Assembly: GCF_002257585.1 (NCBI RefSeq)
Contig: NZ_CP022743.1
Coordinates: 4,588,001-4,652,000, forward strand
Source of the DNA: Mucilaginibacter xinganensis
Lineage (GTDB): Bacteria; Bacteroidota; Bacteroidia; Sphingobacteriales; Sphingobacteriaceae
Reading direction: 5' to 3'
DNA length: 64,000 nucleotides
Both the position numbers and the translations under genes were made by a program. The notes beneath the pieces are model-generated. The model saw only the letters and a program-made list of their open reading frames with translations, was not told where the DNA came from and did not search any database. Within the stretch, counting starts at the first letter, position 1; every line of letters starts with the position of its first letter. Below are positions 1 to 7,665 of the stretch, one piece after another.

Positions 1-837
1 CATCACATAATCAAGCATGGTTTGTACACCTTTGTTTTTGAAAGATGAACCGCAAACCATAGGAACAATCTTAGCGTCCAAAACAGCTTTACGTAAAGCG
101 TCAAGCACTTCACGCTCAGTAATTGTTTCAGGAGCGTCAAAGAATTTCTCCATCAGGCTCTCATCATAATCAGCTACTGATTCAAGCAATTTCTCTCTCC
201 ACTCAGTTGCTTCTTCCAGCATATCCTCCGGAATAGGCACTTCAGTAAAGGTCATACCTTTATCATGCTCATTCCAAACAATACCTTTCCAGTTAATTAA
301 GTCAACAACACCTTTAAAGTTCTCTTCTGCACCAATTGGCAACTGAAGCGGAACAGCGTTGCTGCCTAACATGCTTTTTACTTGTTTTACAACATTTAAA
401 AAGTCGGCACCTGAACGGTCCATTTTATTAACGAAACCTATACGGGCAACGTTGTAATTATTTGCAAGTCTCCAGTTGGTTTCTGATTGTGGCTCAACAC
501 CATCAACGGCAGAAAACAAGAACACCAAACCATCCAGTACACGTAATGAACGATTTACCTCAACGGTAAAATCCACGTGTCCCGGGGTATCAATAATGTT
601 GATATGGTATGAGTGGCCCCTGTATTTCCAGTCGATAGTAGTAGCAGCCGAAGTGATAGTGATACCACGTTCCTGCTCCTGCGCCATCCAGTCCATTGTA
701 GCTGCACCTTCGTGAACTTCGCCAATTTTGTGGCTAAAGCCAGAATAGTACAGGATACGCTCTGTAGTTGTAGTTTTACCGGCATCAATGTGAGCGGCAA
801 TACCTATGTTTCTTGTATATCTTAGATCTCTTGACAT
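1..837 (-). CDS. fusA: Elongation factor G, N-terminal part (cut by window edge)
   Basis: GTPase that drives translocation of tRNA and mRNA on the ribosome. The 279 visible residues contain the G domain: P-loop AHIDAGKTT (about residues 15-23), DTPGH (83-87) and NKMD (137-140). The start is the ATG at 837, giving the usual MSRDLRYTRNIG opening. It is the last visible gene of the str operon, 109 bp downstream of rpsG, and that spacer carries a perfect inverted repeat. The C-terminal roughly 60 percent lies beyond position 1. The assignment is secure from the motifs and the operon context. Confidence 0.97.
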   Translation of the reverse strand, partial: MSRDLRYTRNIGIAAHIDAGKTTTTERILYYSGFSHKIGEVHEGAATMDWMAQEQERGITITSAATTIDWKYRGHSYHINIIDTPGHVDFTVEVNRSLRVLDGLVFLFSAVDGVEPQSETNWRLANNYNVARIGFVNKMDRSGADFLNVVKQVKSMLGSNAVPLQLPIGAEENFKGVVDLINWKGIVWNEHDKGMTFTEVPIPEDMLEEATEWREKLLESVADYDESLMEKFFDAPETITEREVLDALRKAVLDAKIVPMVCGSSFKNKGVQTMLDYVM

Positions 838-873
838 CTTTGTTTTTTTTGGATTTCACCAATTTGGTTTAAT

Positions 874-941
874 GATTACACCGATTATTAAAATGTAAAC
901 ATAAATAATCGGTGTAATCGTATTATTAAATCGGTGTAATC
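874..941. repeat. 16-bp perfect inverted repeat plus a third copy in the rpsG-fusA spacer
   Basis: GATTACACCGATTATT at 874-889 is the exact reverse complement of 904-919, with a 14-nt loop. A third copy of the right arm, aatcggtgtaatc, lies at 929-941. In the transcript this forms a long A/U-rich hairpin between rpsG and fusA. There is no U-tract suited to efficient termination, so RNA processing or translational coupling is as likely as attenuation. Confidence 0.8.
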
Positions 942-946
942 TAATT

Positions 947-1414
947 TTAGAATCTAAAGTGTGAGAACGCTTTGTTAGCCTCAGCCATTTTGTGCGTATC
1001 TTCTTTTTTCTTCACTGCGGCACCTTCACCTTTAGCTGCTGAGATGATCTCACCTGCTAATTTCTCCATCATGGTTTTTTCACCACGACGACGGGCATAG
1101 CTGATCAGCCATTTCATACCCAAAGCTACTTTACGCTCAGGACGAACTTCTGTAGGAACCTGGAAGTTAGCACCACCTACACGGCGGCTTTTTACTTCAA
1201 CAGCAGGCATTACATTGTTCAAAGCTTTTTTCCATGTATCCAAACCGTTTTCGCTGGTTTTCTTCTCAACAATATCAACGGCGTTATAGAATATAGCATA
1301 TGCGGTAGATTTCTTACCGTCATACATCATGTTATTTACAAACCTGGTTACCAGAACATCATTGAATCTTGGATCAGGAAGAAGGATTCTTTTTTTTGGT
1401 TTTGACTTTCTCAT
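947..1414 (-). CDS. rpsG: 30S ribosomal protein S7
   Basis: Primary 16S rRNA binder that organises the head of the small subunit. The 155 residues match the family in length. It opens MRKSKPKKR and has the conserved RRVGGANFQVPTEV segment around residues 77-90. It is the second gene of the str operon, 19 bp after rpsL. Unusually for this phylum, a strong Shine-Dalgarno AAGGAGG (1424-1430) sits 9 nt before the ATG, which fixes the start. Confidence 0.98.
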   Translation of the reverse strand: MRKSKPKKRILLPDPRFNDVLVTRFVNNMMYDGKKSTAYAIFYNAVDIVEKKTSENGLDTWKKALNNVMPAVEVKSRRVGGANFQVPTEVRPERKVALGMKWLISYARRRGEKTMMEKLAGEIISAAKGEGAAVKKKEDTHKMAEANKAFSHFRF

Positions 1415-1423
1415 TATTACTAT

Positions 1424-1430
1424 CCTCCTT
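1424..1430 (-). promoter_or_regulatory. Strong Shine-Dalgarno of rpsG
   Basis: The minus strand reads AAGGAGG followed by a 9-nt spacer and ATG at 1414. Most other starts in the window have no such site, which fits the usual weak use of Shine-Dalgarno signals in Bacteroidota. Confidence 0.85.
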
Positions 1431-1433
1431 TAA

Positions 1434-1847
1434 TTATTTCTTTTTACCTTTTGTTGGCGCTGCTGCTACTTGTCCCGGTTTAGGGCGTTTAGTTCCGTAT
1501 TTACTACGACGCTGGTTACGGCCTGCTACACCTGATGTATCTAATGCCCCACGGATGATGTGGTAACGTACACCTGGTAAATCCTTAACACGTCCGCCGC
1601 GGATCAATACAATTGAGTGCTCCTGTAAGTTGTGACCTTCACCCGGAATATAAGCATTAACTTCTTTTCCGTTGGTAAGGCGCACACGGGCAACTTTACG
1701 CATTGCTGAGTTTGGTTTTTTAGGGGTAGTGGTATACACGCGTGTGCATACTCCTCTTCGCTGTGGACAGCTGTCCAACGCTGGCGACTTACTCTTGTCA
1801 ACCAGAGCTACTCTACCTTTTCTAACTAATTGTTGAATAGTAGGCAT
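1434..1847 (-). CDS. rpsL: 30S ribosomal protein S12
   Basis: Decoding-centre protein of the small ribosomal subunit. The 137 residues begin MPTIQQLVRKGR and contain TTPKKPNSA with Lys43, and GGRVKDLPGVRYH with Lys88. These are the wild-type residues at the classical streptomycin-resistance positions. It is the first gene of the str operon, with a clear promoter upstream. The lysine-rich tail (TKGKKK) is normal for the phylum. Confidence 0.98.
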   Translation of the reverse strand: MPTIQQLVRKGRVALVDKSKSPALDSCPQRRGVCTRVYTTTPKKPNSAMRKVARVRLTNGKEVNAYIPGEGHNLQEHSIVLIRGGRVKDLPGVRYHIIRGALDTSGVAGRNQRRSKYGTKRPKPGQVAAAPTKGKKK

Positions 1848-1893
1848 TCTTCCTTTTTTTGTTTATTTGTTTTTAACCCGGTTTTCGGGACTG

Positions 1894-1926
1894 CAAAAGT
1901 ACGGACTTATTTTTTGATTTTCAATA
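1894..1926 (-). promoter_or_regulatory. Promoter of the str operon
   Basis: The minus strand has TATTG (1922-1926), a 20-nt spacer, then TACTTTTG (1894-1901), matching the Bacteroidota consensus TTG-N19-21-TAnnTTTG. It is 47 bp upstream of the rpsL start. A short CCCG/CGGG stem lies in the leader. Confidence 0.75.
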
Positions 1927-2010
1927 GGTTATTGAAAAAAGTTTACGGTTTAAGTTATAGAGGGTGAAAGGGTTGGGAATGTTTGGGTTGACTGCGCGTT
2001 TCCAAATAAA

Positions 2011-2724
2011 TTATTTCTTTACTGACATTAGTTCGCCTAACTCAGGCGGCGCAACTACATTTATACCTCCGTTTGTAGTTTCATTAACCGTTATCGTGGT
2101 AAACGTTCCCTTGTAGTACCAAAAGAAATGCTTGGAAACCGGGCTCTGATGCCCAATGTATGATCTATCAGTTAATGGTTTTATGCGTTGGATAAACTTA
2201 ACAAAATCAAGGGGTTTGTCCCGGCTTATTTTACAAATCACTACCAGCCCTCTATTAGGAATTACTACAACCGAGCCCCATTCGCCTACCAGTTCCGGCT
2301 TATTTGCTCCTATATTGAGTGCATAGCTTGCGGCATAATCTTCATTTCCTAAAAAATTAAATTCAACCTTCGCGCCATCAACATCAAAAACCTTTGTAAT
2401 ATTTTCTATTTTTTGCTTCGCGACATTTTCATGAGCCATTTGGAAAGCATCCCTTGCGGTAATACCCCATTTGTCGAACTCCTTTCTTTGGACAGGCACA
2501 AAAATATTTGGTAAATCAAGCATGAGCAATGTTTTGGTACCCGGCAGATCAACAGTGAACACCAGACTATCAACTCCGCCTTTTTGAACGAGCGCCTCAT
2601 CAGGGTATATTCGCAGACTCAGTTTACTTTTATAATCGGCAATCGTTTGGGCATCTATCTTATTGGTAGCTACTATTAACAGTAAAGAGATGATAAAGGC
2701 TTTATAAAAATTATTGGAAGACAT
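2011..2724 (-). CDS. Exported protein of unknown function, DUF1444-like
   Basis: A 237-residue protein with a signal peptide: a hydrophobic stretch at about residues 9-20, then a likely signal peptidase cleavage after NKIDAQ. The rest is soluble and probably periplasmic. The NEDYAASYAL and GEWGSVVVIPNRGL segments recall the YtpQ/DUF1444 family, but this is a weak recollection. No catalytic motif is apparent. It stands alone and is preceded by a tandem-repeat region that could be part of its leader. Function unknown. Confidence 0.7.
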   Translation of the reverse strand: MSSNNFYKAFIISLLLIVATNKIDAQTIADYKSKLSLRIYPDEALVQKGGVDSLVFTVDLPGTKTLLMLDLPNIFVPVQRKEFDKWGITARDAFQMAHENVAKQKIENITKVFDVDGAKVEFNFLGNEDYAASYALNIGANKPELVGEWGSVVVIPNRGLVVICKISRDKPLDFVKFIQRIKPLTDRSYIGHQSPVSKHFFWYYKGTFTTITVNETTNGGINVVAPPELGELMSVKK

Positions 2725-2813
2725 TTATTGTTGTAACTATTAAATCAAGCTCCAATATACTCAAAGTTTCATAATTAACTTTTTACTACACCCAAACACC
2801 CGATGTCTATGAA

Positions 2814-2958
2814 AAAAACACATTTTGGTCGTGTCTAAAAAGGGGGTAAAAACGGGCAAAACGCATTTTGGTCATGTCTCAAAACACCCTAAAAACGGGC
2901 AATATGCATTTTGATCGTGTTTAAAAAAGGCATTAAACGGGCAAAATGCATTTTGGTC
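2814..2958. repeat. Imperfect tandem repeat, period 42-43 bp, about 3.4 copies
   Basis: The core CGGGCAAAAyGCATTTTGGTC recurs with CATTTTG starting at 2821, 2864, 2907 and 2949. The last copy contains the perfect 14-bp palindrome CAAAATGCATTTTG (2942-2955); the other copies are near-palindromes. It is not a CRISPR: the whole unit, not just a repeat between spacers, is conserved. Confidence 0.85.
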
Positions 2959-3188
2959 ATTACAGTGCTTTTAAGTTAATAAGTTATATATCAATACTAT
3001 ACCTAGATAAATATCAAAAAACGAGCCTAAAAATGTAAAAATCTTGTTTTATTGTGGAGACGAAAATATTGTGTCGCAATGAAAGGAAACTTCATAAGAT
3101 GACGCTTATACAAAAGTACGAAAAAAAATCACTACGCTAAAACGTAATCAGCCAAATCATTCAATCTAAAAATCAATGGCCACACCAA

Positions 3189-3214
3189 AAAGCCCCGGAT
3201 CTCTCCGGGGCTTT
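3189..3214 (-). terminator. Rho-independent terminator of the small His-rich gene
   Basis: AAAGCCCCGG (3189-3198), a 6-nt loop and CCGGGGCTTT (3205-3214). On the minus strand the stem is followed by TT, giving a run of five T. It lies 39 bp past the stop at 3253. Confidence 0.8.
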
Positions 3215-3252
3215 CCATACACACTCACTTATCCTAAAACAATCTATTTATA

Positions 3253-3381
3253 TTAATAATCATGTCGGTAATGATGGTACCTGTGCGGATGTCCGCCATA
3301 TCCACCTTCCACATAACAGCCGGATGTTACCGATACTATAGCGCTTACCAAAAGCGCAAATGCAACAAATCTCTTTTTCAT
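3253..3381 (-). CDS. 42-residue His/Tyr-rich exported protein, possible lipoprotein
   Basis: Small ORF from the ATG at 3381 to TAA at 3253. It starts MKKRFVAFALLVSAIV, followed by SVTSGC, a weak lipobox (Thr rather than Leu at -3) with Cys22. The mature part is about 20 residues, rich in Gly, His, Tyr and Arg, ending HHYRHDY. A good terminator follows the stop. Signal peptide plus terminator argue that it is real. The histidines might bind metal, but that is speculation. Confidence 0.7.
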   Translation of the reverse strand: MKKRFVAFALLVSAIVSVTSGCYVEGGYGGHPHRYHHYRHDY

Positions 3382-3509
3382 AATGTTAAGCTTTAATGCC
3401 TGCACCCAACTGCGGGTGTTTGTATGTTGGACGGCTTAAAAACGAAAAGGATTAATTACGGGATGGATTATCAATTATCGTCCTTGCGAGGACATTATCA
3501 TCTTCCTGC

Positions 3510-3537
3510 TATGGACTATGGACCATCAACTATGGAT
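3510..3537. repeat. Short-period ATGGAC/CCAT tract beside a stop codon
   Basis: Degenerate copies of ctatgga/ggaccat, starting 8 bp past the SDR stop at 3546. It resembles the tract at 14241-14320. Confidence 0.6.
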
Positions 3538-3545
3538 TAAACAAA

Positions 3546-4388
3546 CTACTCCCCCTCCGGAAAATCAGCACCTTCGGTAACATCTGCCCAGGCATCAAAA
3601 TCTTTCTTTAAAACTTCCAGTTTGTTGCGTGCGCCTTTTAATGCAGCTTTACCAAGCAGCAAGTGCAATGGCGGGTTTTTAGACTCAACCGCCTTAACAA
3701 TGGCCTTTGCAGCGCGTTCAGGGTCGCCGGGTTGTTTACCGCTATAGCCACGGATATTATCCTTATTAGCTGCTGCAGTAGCTTTGTAATCGTCAATTAT
3801 TATCTTGCTGTTATTGGCTGAGCGGCCGGCCCAGTCTGTACGGAAACCACTTGGACAGATTACGGTAACCCTGATCCCTAAAGGCGCAAGCTCTTTTGAC
3901 AATGCATCTGAATAGCCATCAACAGCAAACTTGGTAGCGTTATAAAAGCCTACCGCCGGGAAACCAACCAGGCCGCCAATAGATGCTACGTTAAGGATAT
4001 GCCCGCTTCGCTGTTTGCGCATTACCGGCAGCACCGCATTGGTAACATGCGCCAACCCCCAGAAATTGATCTCGAACATGCGGCGAACCTCATCTTCTTC
4101 GCTTTCTTCTATCGCGCCAAAATAACCTATTCCCGCATTGTTCACCAATACATCAATTTCGCCGAAATGCCGGATAGCCTCGGCAACAGCAGCCTTTATT
4201 TCGGCCTCTTTCGTAACGTCAAGCGTAAGGGCGATGGCATTATCCGGGTAATCTCTGATAAGATCTTCCACGTCGCTGATCTTGCGGGATGTTACTACGG
4301 CCCTGTAACCGGCCTTTAAAACTTCTTTGGCCAGTTCGCGACCAAAACCGGTGGAGCATCCGGTAATAAACCATACTTTGTTTTTCAT
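3546..4388 (-). CDS. SDR-family oxidoreductase
   Basis: Classical short-chain dehydrogenase of 280 residues. It has the Rossmann motif TGCSTGFG (residues 9-16), NNAG (about 87-90), the catalytic serine in NVASIGG and YNATK for the Tyr-x3-Lys pair. The long C-terminal part after the catalytic Tyr is typical of SDRs annotated as oxidoreductase or short-chain dehydrogenase acting on unknown carbonyls. NAD(P)H-linked and cytosolic. It is a single gene; the substrate cannot be told from context. Confidence 0.9.
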   Translation of the reverse strand: MKNKVWFITGCSTGFGRELAKEVLKAGYRAVVTSRKISDVEDLIRDYPDNAIALTLDVTKEAEIKAAVAEAIRHFGEIDVLVNNAGIGYFGAIEESEEDEVRRMFEINFWGLAHVTNAVLPVMRKQRSGHILNVASIGGLVGFPAVGFYNATKFAVDGYSDALSKELAPLGIRVTVICPSGFRTDWAGRSANNSKIIIDDYKATAAANKDNIRGYSGKQPGDPERAAKAIVKAVESKNPPLHLLLGKAALKGARNKLEVLKKDFDAWADVTEGADFPEGE

Positions 4389-4619
4389 GAAATTTATCTT
4401 TTAAAGTTGATGAACCATCCTGCCGGGTTTAATAGCCGGCAGGACGATTACAGGTAGATTTGCTACCAGCAAAATAACAGTTAACACCAGGAATGTTTGT
4501 CAGGAGAGTTTAATATTGGTAAGAATTTATCAAACAGCAGTTTTCACGTGCTTAAACATTGCGAGCCCTTGCTCAACTTGCAATTAAACCCTAAATTCGA
4601 TTTTAACAATTATCCTTTT

Positions 4620-6377
4620 ATGAAAAAATTGACGCTGTTGCTTATTCCCATAACGTTTTTATTAAGTTGCGAGCATAAAACACAGCCCGTTACCACACCT
4701 GTTTCGGGCGATGCCGCATTTCAAAAACTGGCTGATGATTATCTTTCAGGCTACCTTGACTGGCGACCCGCCAACGGAGTTGCTTTGGGATACCATCAAT
4801 ATGATGGTAAGGTAACAGATTTGAGTAAGGAATCAATAGGTAAAGAGCTTGGCCGCTTAAAAGACTTTGATCAAAGGCTAAGTGTTACTGATACGGCCTC
4901 GTTAAGCCCTAAACAGTTTTATGATTTCCGCATCCTCCGTTCGGCTATAAAAAACGAGATCTTTAATTTTGAGGATATGGGCACTTTTGACAAAAACCCC
5001 ATGACCTACGCGCAGGCAATTGATGTAAGTATTTATGTTAAACGCAATTTTGCGCCGCTGCAAGATCGGCTTAAATCAATTATAGCGATAGAAAAAAATG
5101 CCGCCAATGTATTTACTGCTGCCAAAGGCAATCTAAAAGACTCGCTGGCGAAACCATATATTCAAACTGCCATTGAAATTGCAAACGGATCGGCCGATTT
5201 TTTAGGCGGCGATCTGAAGATCGCCTTAAAAGGGGTAAAGAACGACTCATTAATGACCGTGTTTAACGCTACAAATAACGCTGCCATTGCTGCTATAAAA
5301 AATTATGTTTCCTGGCTGCAAAAAAGCAAGCTGCCCAAGGCAACCAACAAATACGCTATTGGCGAAACCAGCTACAAAAAGATGCTGCTTTACAGCGAAG
5401 GCCTTACCCTTTCTCCTGAAAAAATATTGGCAATTGGGCTTGCCGAGTTAAAAAAAGAGCAGGATGTATTTAATGCAGCCGCTAAAACCGTCAACCCTAA
5501 TAAAAAACCGATTGAGGTGTACCGCGATCTGCAAAAGGAGCACCCAACCGCCGCTAACCTGATTCCCGAAGTAAGGAAAAATGTGGAAGCTATCCGCAAA
5601 TTTTTAACCGATAAAAATATAGTCTCCATGCCAGCCAAGGTTAATTTAAAAGTTGAGGAAACTCCGCAATTTGCACGGGCAACCAGCACGGCCTCAAACG
5701 ATGATCCCGGTCCTTTTGAAACCAGGGCTACCGAAGCTTTTTACTATGTTACCCCTGTTGACGCAAAGTGGACCGCAAAACAAAAGGAAGACTGGCTGGG
5801 GCAATTTGATTATTACACTACAGATAACATTACCATCCACGAAGCTTACCCGGGGCATTATACTCAATACCTGCACCTTACAGCTTCTTCAGCAACCCGG
5901 ATCGAAAAGGTTTTTAACAGCTATGCATTTGTTGAAGGATGGGCCCATTACTGCGAAAAAATGATGGCCGACGAGGGTTATGGCCATAATGGCGATACGG
6001 TAAGGGCTACCAAATTCAGGCTTACCCAGTCCGGAGATGCTTTATTGCGTTTGTGCCGCTTATGTGTTTCTATCAAAACCCATTGCCAGGGGATGAGTGT
6101 AGATGACGCCACTAAATTTTTTATGGATAACTGGTACCAGGGCGATAAACCATCGCGACAGGAAGCCCTGCGCGGTACCTTTGACCCGGGTTACCTGTTT
6201 TATACTATAGGCAAGTTAGAGCTGTTAAAGCTACGCGCTGACTATGAAAAACAGGAAGGCACAAACTTTTCGCTAAAAAAATTCCACGATGAAGTGCTCA
6301 ATCATGGCGCCCCACAGGTAAGGTTGCTGCGCGAGGTAATGCTGAAAGACAAAAAGACCTGGGGCGATGTAATGTAA
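4620..6377 (+). CDS. DUF885-family lipoprotein, putative metallopeptidase
   Basis: I chose the ATG at 4620 (585 residues) over the in-frame start at 4497 because it gives a lipoprotein signal: MKKLTLLLIPITFLLSC with lipobox LLSC. The HEAYPGH motif (about residues 407-413) and EGWAHY further on (about 440) are the metal-binding HExxH-type and downstream Glu/His signatures of DUF885. Members are thought to be zinc peptidases; substrate unknown. Probably anchored in the cell envelope. It ends at a strong bidirectional terminator. Confidence 0.88.
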   Translation: MKKLTLLLIPITFLLSCEHKTQPVTTPVSGDAAFQKLADDYLSGYLDWRPANGVALGYHQYDGKVTDLSKESIGKELGRLKDFDQRLSVTDTASLSPKQFYDFRILRSAIKNEIFNFEDMGTFDKNPMTYAQAIDVSIYVKRNFAPLQDRLKSIIAIEKNAANVFTAAKGNLKDSLAKPYIQTAIEIANGSADFLGGDLKIALKGVKNDSLMTVFNATNNAAIAAIKNYVSWLQKSKLPKATNKYAIGETSYKKMLLYSEGLTLSPEKILAIGLAELKKEQDVFNAAAKTVNPNKKPIEVYRDLQKEHPTAANLIPEVRKNVEAIRKFLTDKNIVSMPAKVNLKVEETPQFARATSTASNDDPGPFETRATEAFYYVTPVDAKWTAKQKEDWLGQFDYYTTDNITIHEAYPGHYTQYLHLTASSATRIEKVFNSYAFVEGWAHYCEKMMADEGYGHNGDTVRATKFRLTQSGDALLRLCRLCVSIKTHCQGMSVDDATKFFMDNWYQGDKPSRQEALRGTFDPGYLFYTIGKLELLKLRADYEKQEGTNFSLKKFHDEVLNHGAPQVRLLREVMLKDKKTWGDVM

Positions 6378-6443
6378 TTGAGGCTTTCACATTTATGGAA
6401 GTAATTTAACCCCTGCTTTGTGAGTTACCAAATATGGGTAAAA

Positions 6444-6483
6444 ACAAATAAGCCGGCAATTTTTCCATCGCCGGCTTATTTGT
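6444..6483. terminator. Bidirectional terminator between convergent genes
   Basis: Perfect 14-bp stem ACAAATAAGCCGGC (6444-6457) with its complement at 6470-6483 and a 12-nt loop. It serves the DUF885 gene on the plus strand and the small lipoprotein on the minus strand, whose stop is 9 bp away. Confidence 0.85.
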
Positions 6484-6491
6484 AAAATTAA

Positions 6492-6605
6492 TTAACGCGC
6501 TCCGGGCGCCGGTGGTGGTTTCATATGCCTTGGCGGCGCACAACTTGTACTTAATACGGCAAACGCAGCGGTAAGCAATACCATTGTTATTATTTTCTTT
6601 TTCAT
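6492..6605 (-). CDS. 37-residue lipoprotein
   Basis: ATG at 6605, TAA at 6492. It reads MKKKIITMVLLTAAFAVLSTSC: a signal peptide with lipobox STSC (Cys22), then only 15 residues, proline-rich (APPRHMKPPPAPGAR). Bordered by a terminator. Too short for a fold; such tiny lipoproteins are common in Sphingobacteriaceae and have no known role. Confidence 0.7.
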   Translation of the reverse strand: MKKKIITMVLLTAAFAVLSTSCAPPRHMKPPPAPGAR

Positions 6606-6677
6606 AGCGGCAAATTTTTAATGACAACCGCTGCCAATCAATAATTGTTTCACCAGCAGCACCAACTTAACATAATG

Positions 6678-6749
6678 CCAATGACCCAATGACCCAATGA
6701 CCCAATGACCCAATGACCCAATGACCCAATGACCCAATGACCCAATGAC
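6678..6749. repeat. Octanucleotide microsatellite (ATGACCCA)8
   Basis: Eight uninterrupted 8-bp units at 6681-6744 with partial units at both ends. The tract runs right up to the stop codon (TAG, 6749-6751) of the next minus-strand gene, so it lies in that gene's 3' region. Unit length is not a multiple of three, but no reading frame crosses it. Confidence 0.95.
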
Positions 6750-7438
6750 TAATTCCCCCCCGTAAGGCTTTGCGGTTTCCGCTTCTCCGGCGGTAAGGCA
6801 GCATATTTTTTATAGCTGTCATTAATATAAACAGCCAGCGATGCGTTGTTGTTTCCTTTTATAAAAGCATAAGTAGGGCGATACATTAGCATAAAGTCAT
6901 CCAGTTCGGTCCCTTTTAGGGGCACAATACTGCCTACGTAGGTTTTTGTAAATACCGCATCAATTTTACGCTCTTCTTCTTCACGCTTAAAGTACTTTTT
7001 AAGCCGCCTGGCATTTGTTGCTTCCTTTCCGAACCAGGTGGTTGGTGAGAGTACATATAACTTGCTTTTGGTGTAAATTTCCGGGTATTCTTTATGCGGA
7101 TCAAAAGCCTGCCGCCTTGAATTGATCTTTACCTCCCCTAACGCTATGGTTTTAGTGATCATCTCAACCTTTTTAGGGGCAAGGTCAACAAGGTATACAG
7201 TATCAGATACATACCCGGGGCAATCAAAAATCAGCAGGTGCCCGGTTTCTGTCTTAATTGTAAAATTACCGTCCTTATCTGTTAAACCCAGTTGCTTACT
7301 GCTATTATCTCTTATAAAAACATTCGACAACTTATTGCCGCTCCCGCTGTCATACACGGTACCTTTTAAAAGGCCCTGCGCATTAACAGACCCTGCTATC
7401 AGGCTTAAGAAAAGGACTAAAACGATTTTTATTTGCAT
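6749..7438 (-). CDS. Exported carboxypeptidase-regulatory-like domain protein
   Basis: 229 residues with a signal peptide (cut after SVNAQ, about residue 21). Residues 22-95 form a CarboxypepD_reg-like beta-sandwich (LKGTVYDSGSGNKLSNVFIRD... TDKDGNFTI), the domain usually found ahead of TonB-dependent receptors but here without a barrel. The C-terminal half is basic and unassigned. Likely periplasmic or outer-membrane-associated. The stop codon abuts the octanucleotide repeat. Confidence 0.8.
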   Translation of the reverse strand: MQIKIVLVLFLSLIAGSVNAQGLLKGTVYDSGSGNKLSNVFIRDNSSKQLGLTDKDGNFTIKTETGHLLIFDCPGYVSDTVYLVDLAPKKVEMITKTIALGEVKINSRRQAFDPHKEYPEIYTKSKLYVLSPTTWFGKEATNARRLKKYFKREEEERKIDAVFTKTYVGSIVPLKGTELDDFMLMYRPTYAFIKGNNNASLAVYINDSYKKYAALPPEKRKPQSLTGGN

Positions 7439-7560
7439 GGCAGATGAATTACACTGTCAATATAAACCTAATTTTTATGATAAAGGTTTTTACTTAAACA
7501 TTTTACACAACACTGTATCAACCTATTTTATTTAACACTCAAAATACCTTAAAAACAAAA

Positions 7561-7578
7561 ACCCGGTTTCTGCCGGGT
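7561..7578 (-). terminator. Terminator of the M1 peptidase gene
   Basis: ACCCGG, 6-nt loop, CCGGGT; on the minus strand it is followed by TTTTTGTTTTT. It lies 88 bp past the stop at 7666. Confidence 0.75.
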
Positions 7579-7665
7579 CTTTGTTTTCTAAATCGCTTAC
7601 GCTAAAGGAGTCCTTGGAATTAATCTTTTACTCCTAACCTCTAGCCTCTGGTCTCCAATCACTAA

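Larger units (their letters stand above)
2725..3252. other. Gene-poor spacer with tandem repeats
   Basis: This 528-bp stretch has no convincing gene. It holds the roughly 43-bp tandem repeats (2814-2958), a -7-like TACTTTTG on the minus strand (3111-3118) and a terminator (3189-3214). If that -7 element is used, the gene ending at 2011 would have a leader of about 380 nt containing all the repeats. Confidence 0.6.

Noticed and set aside
2814..2958. CRISPR array
   Set aside because: Repeats run without true spacers; the whole 43-bp unit is similar between copies, there is no leader and no cas gene.
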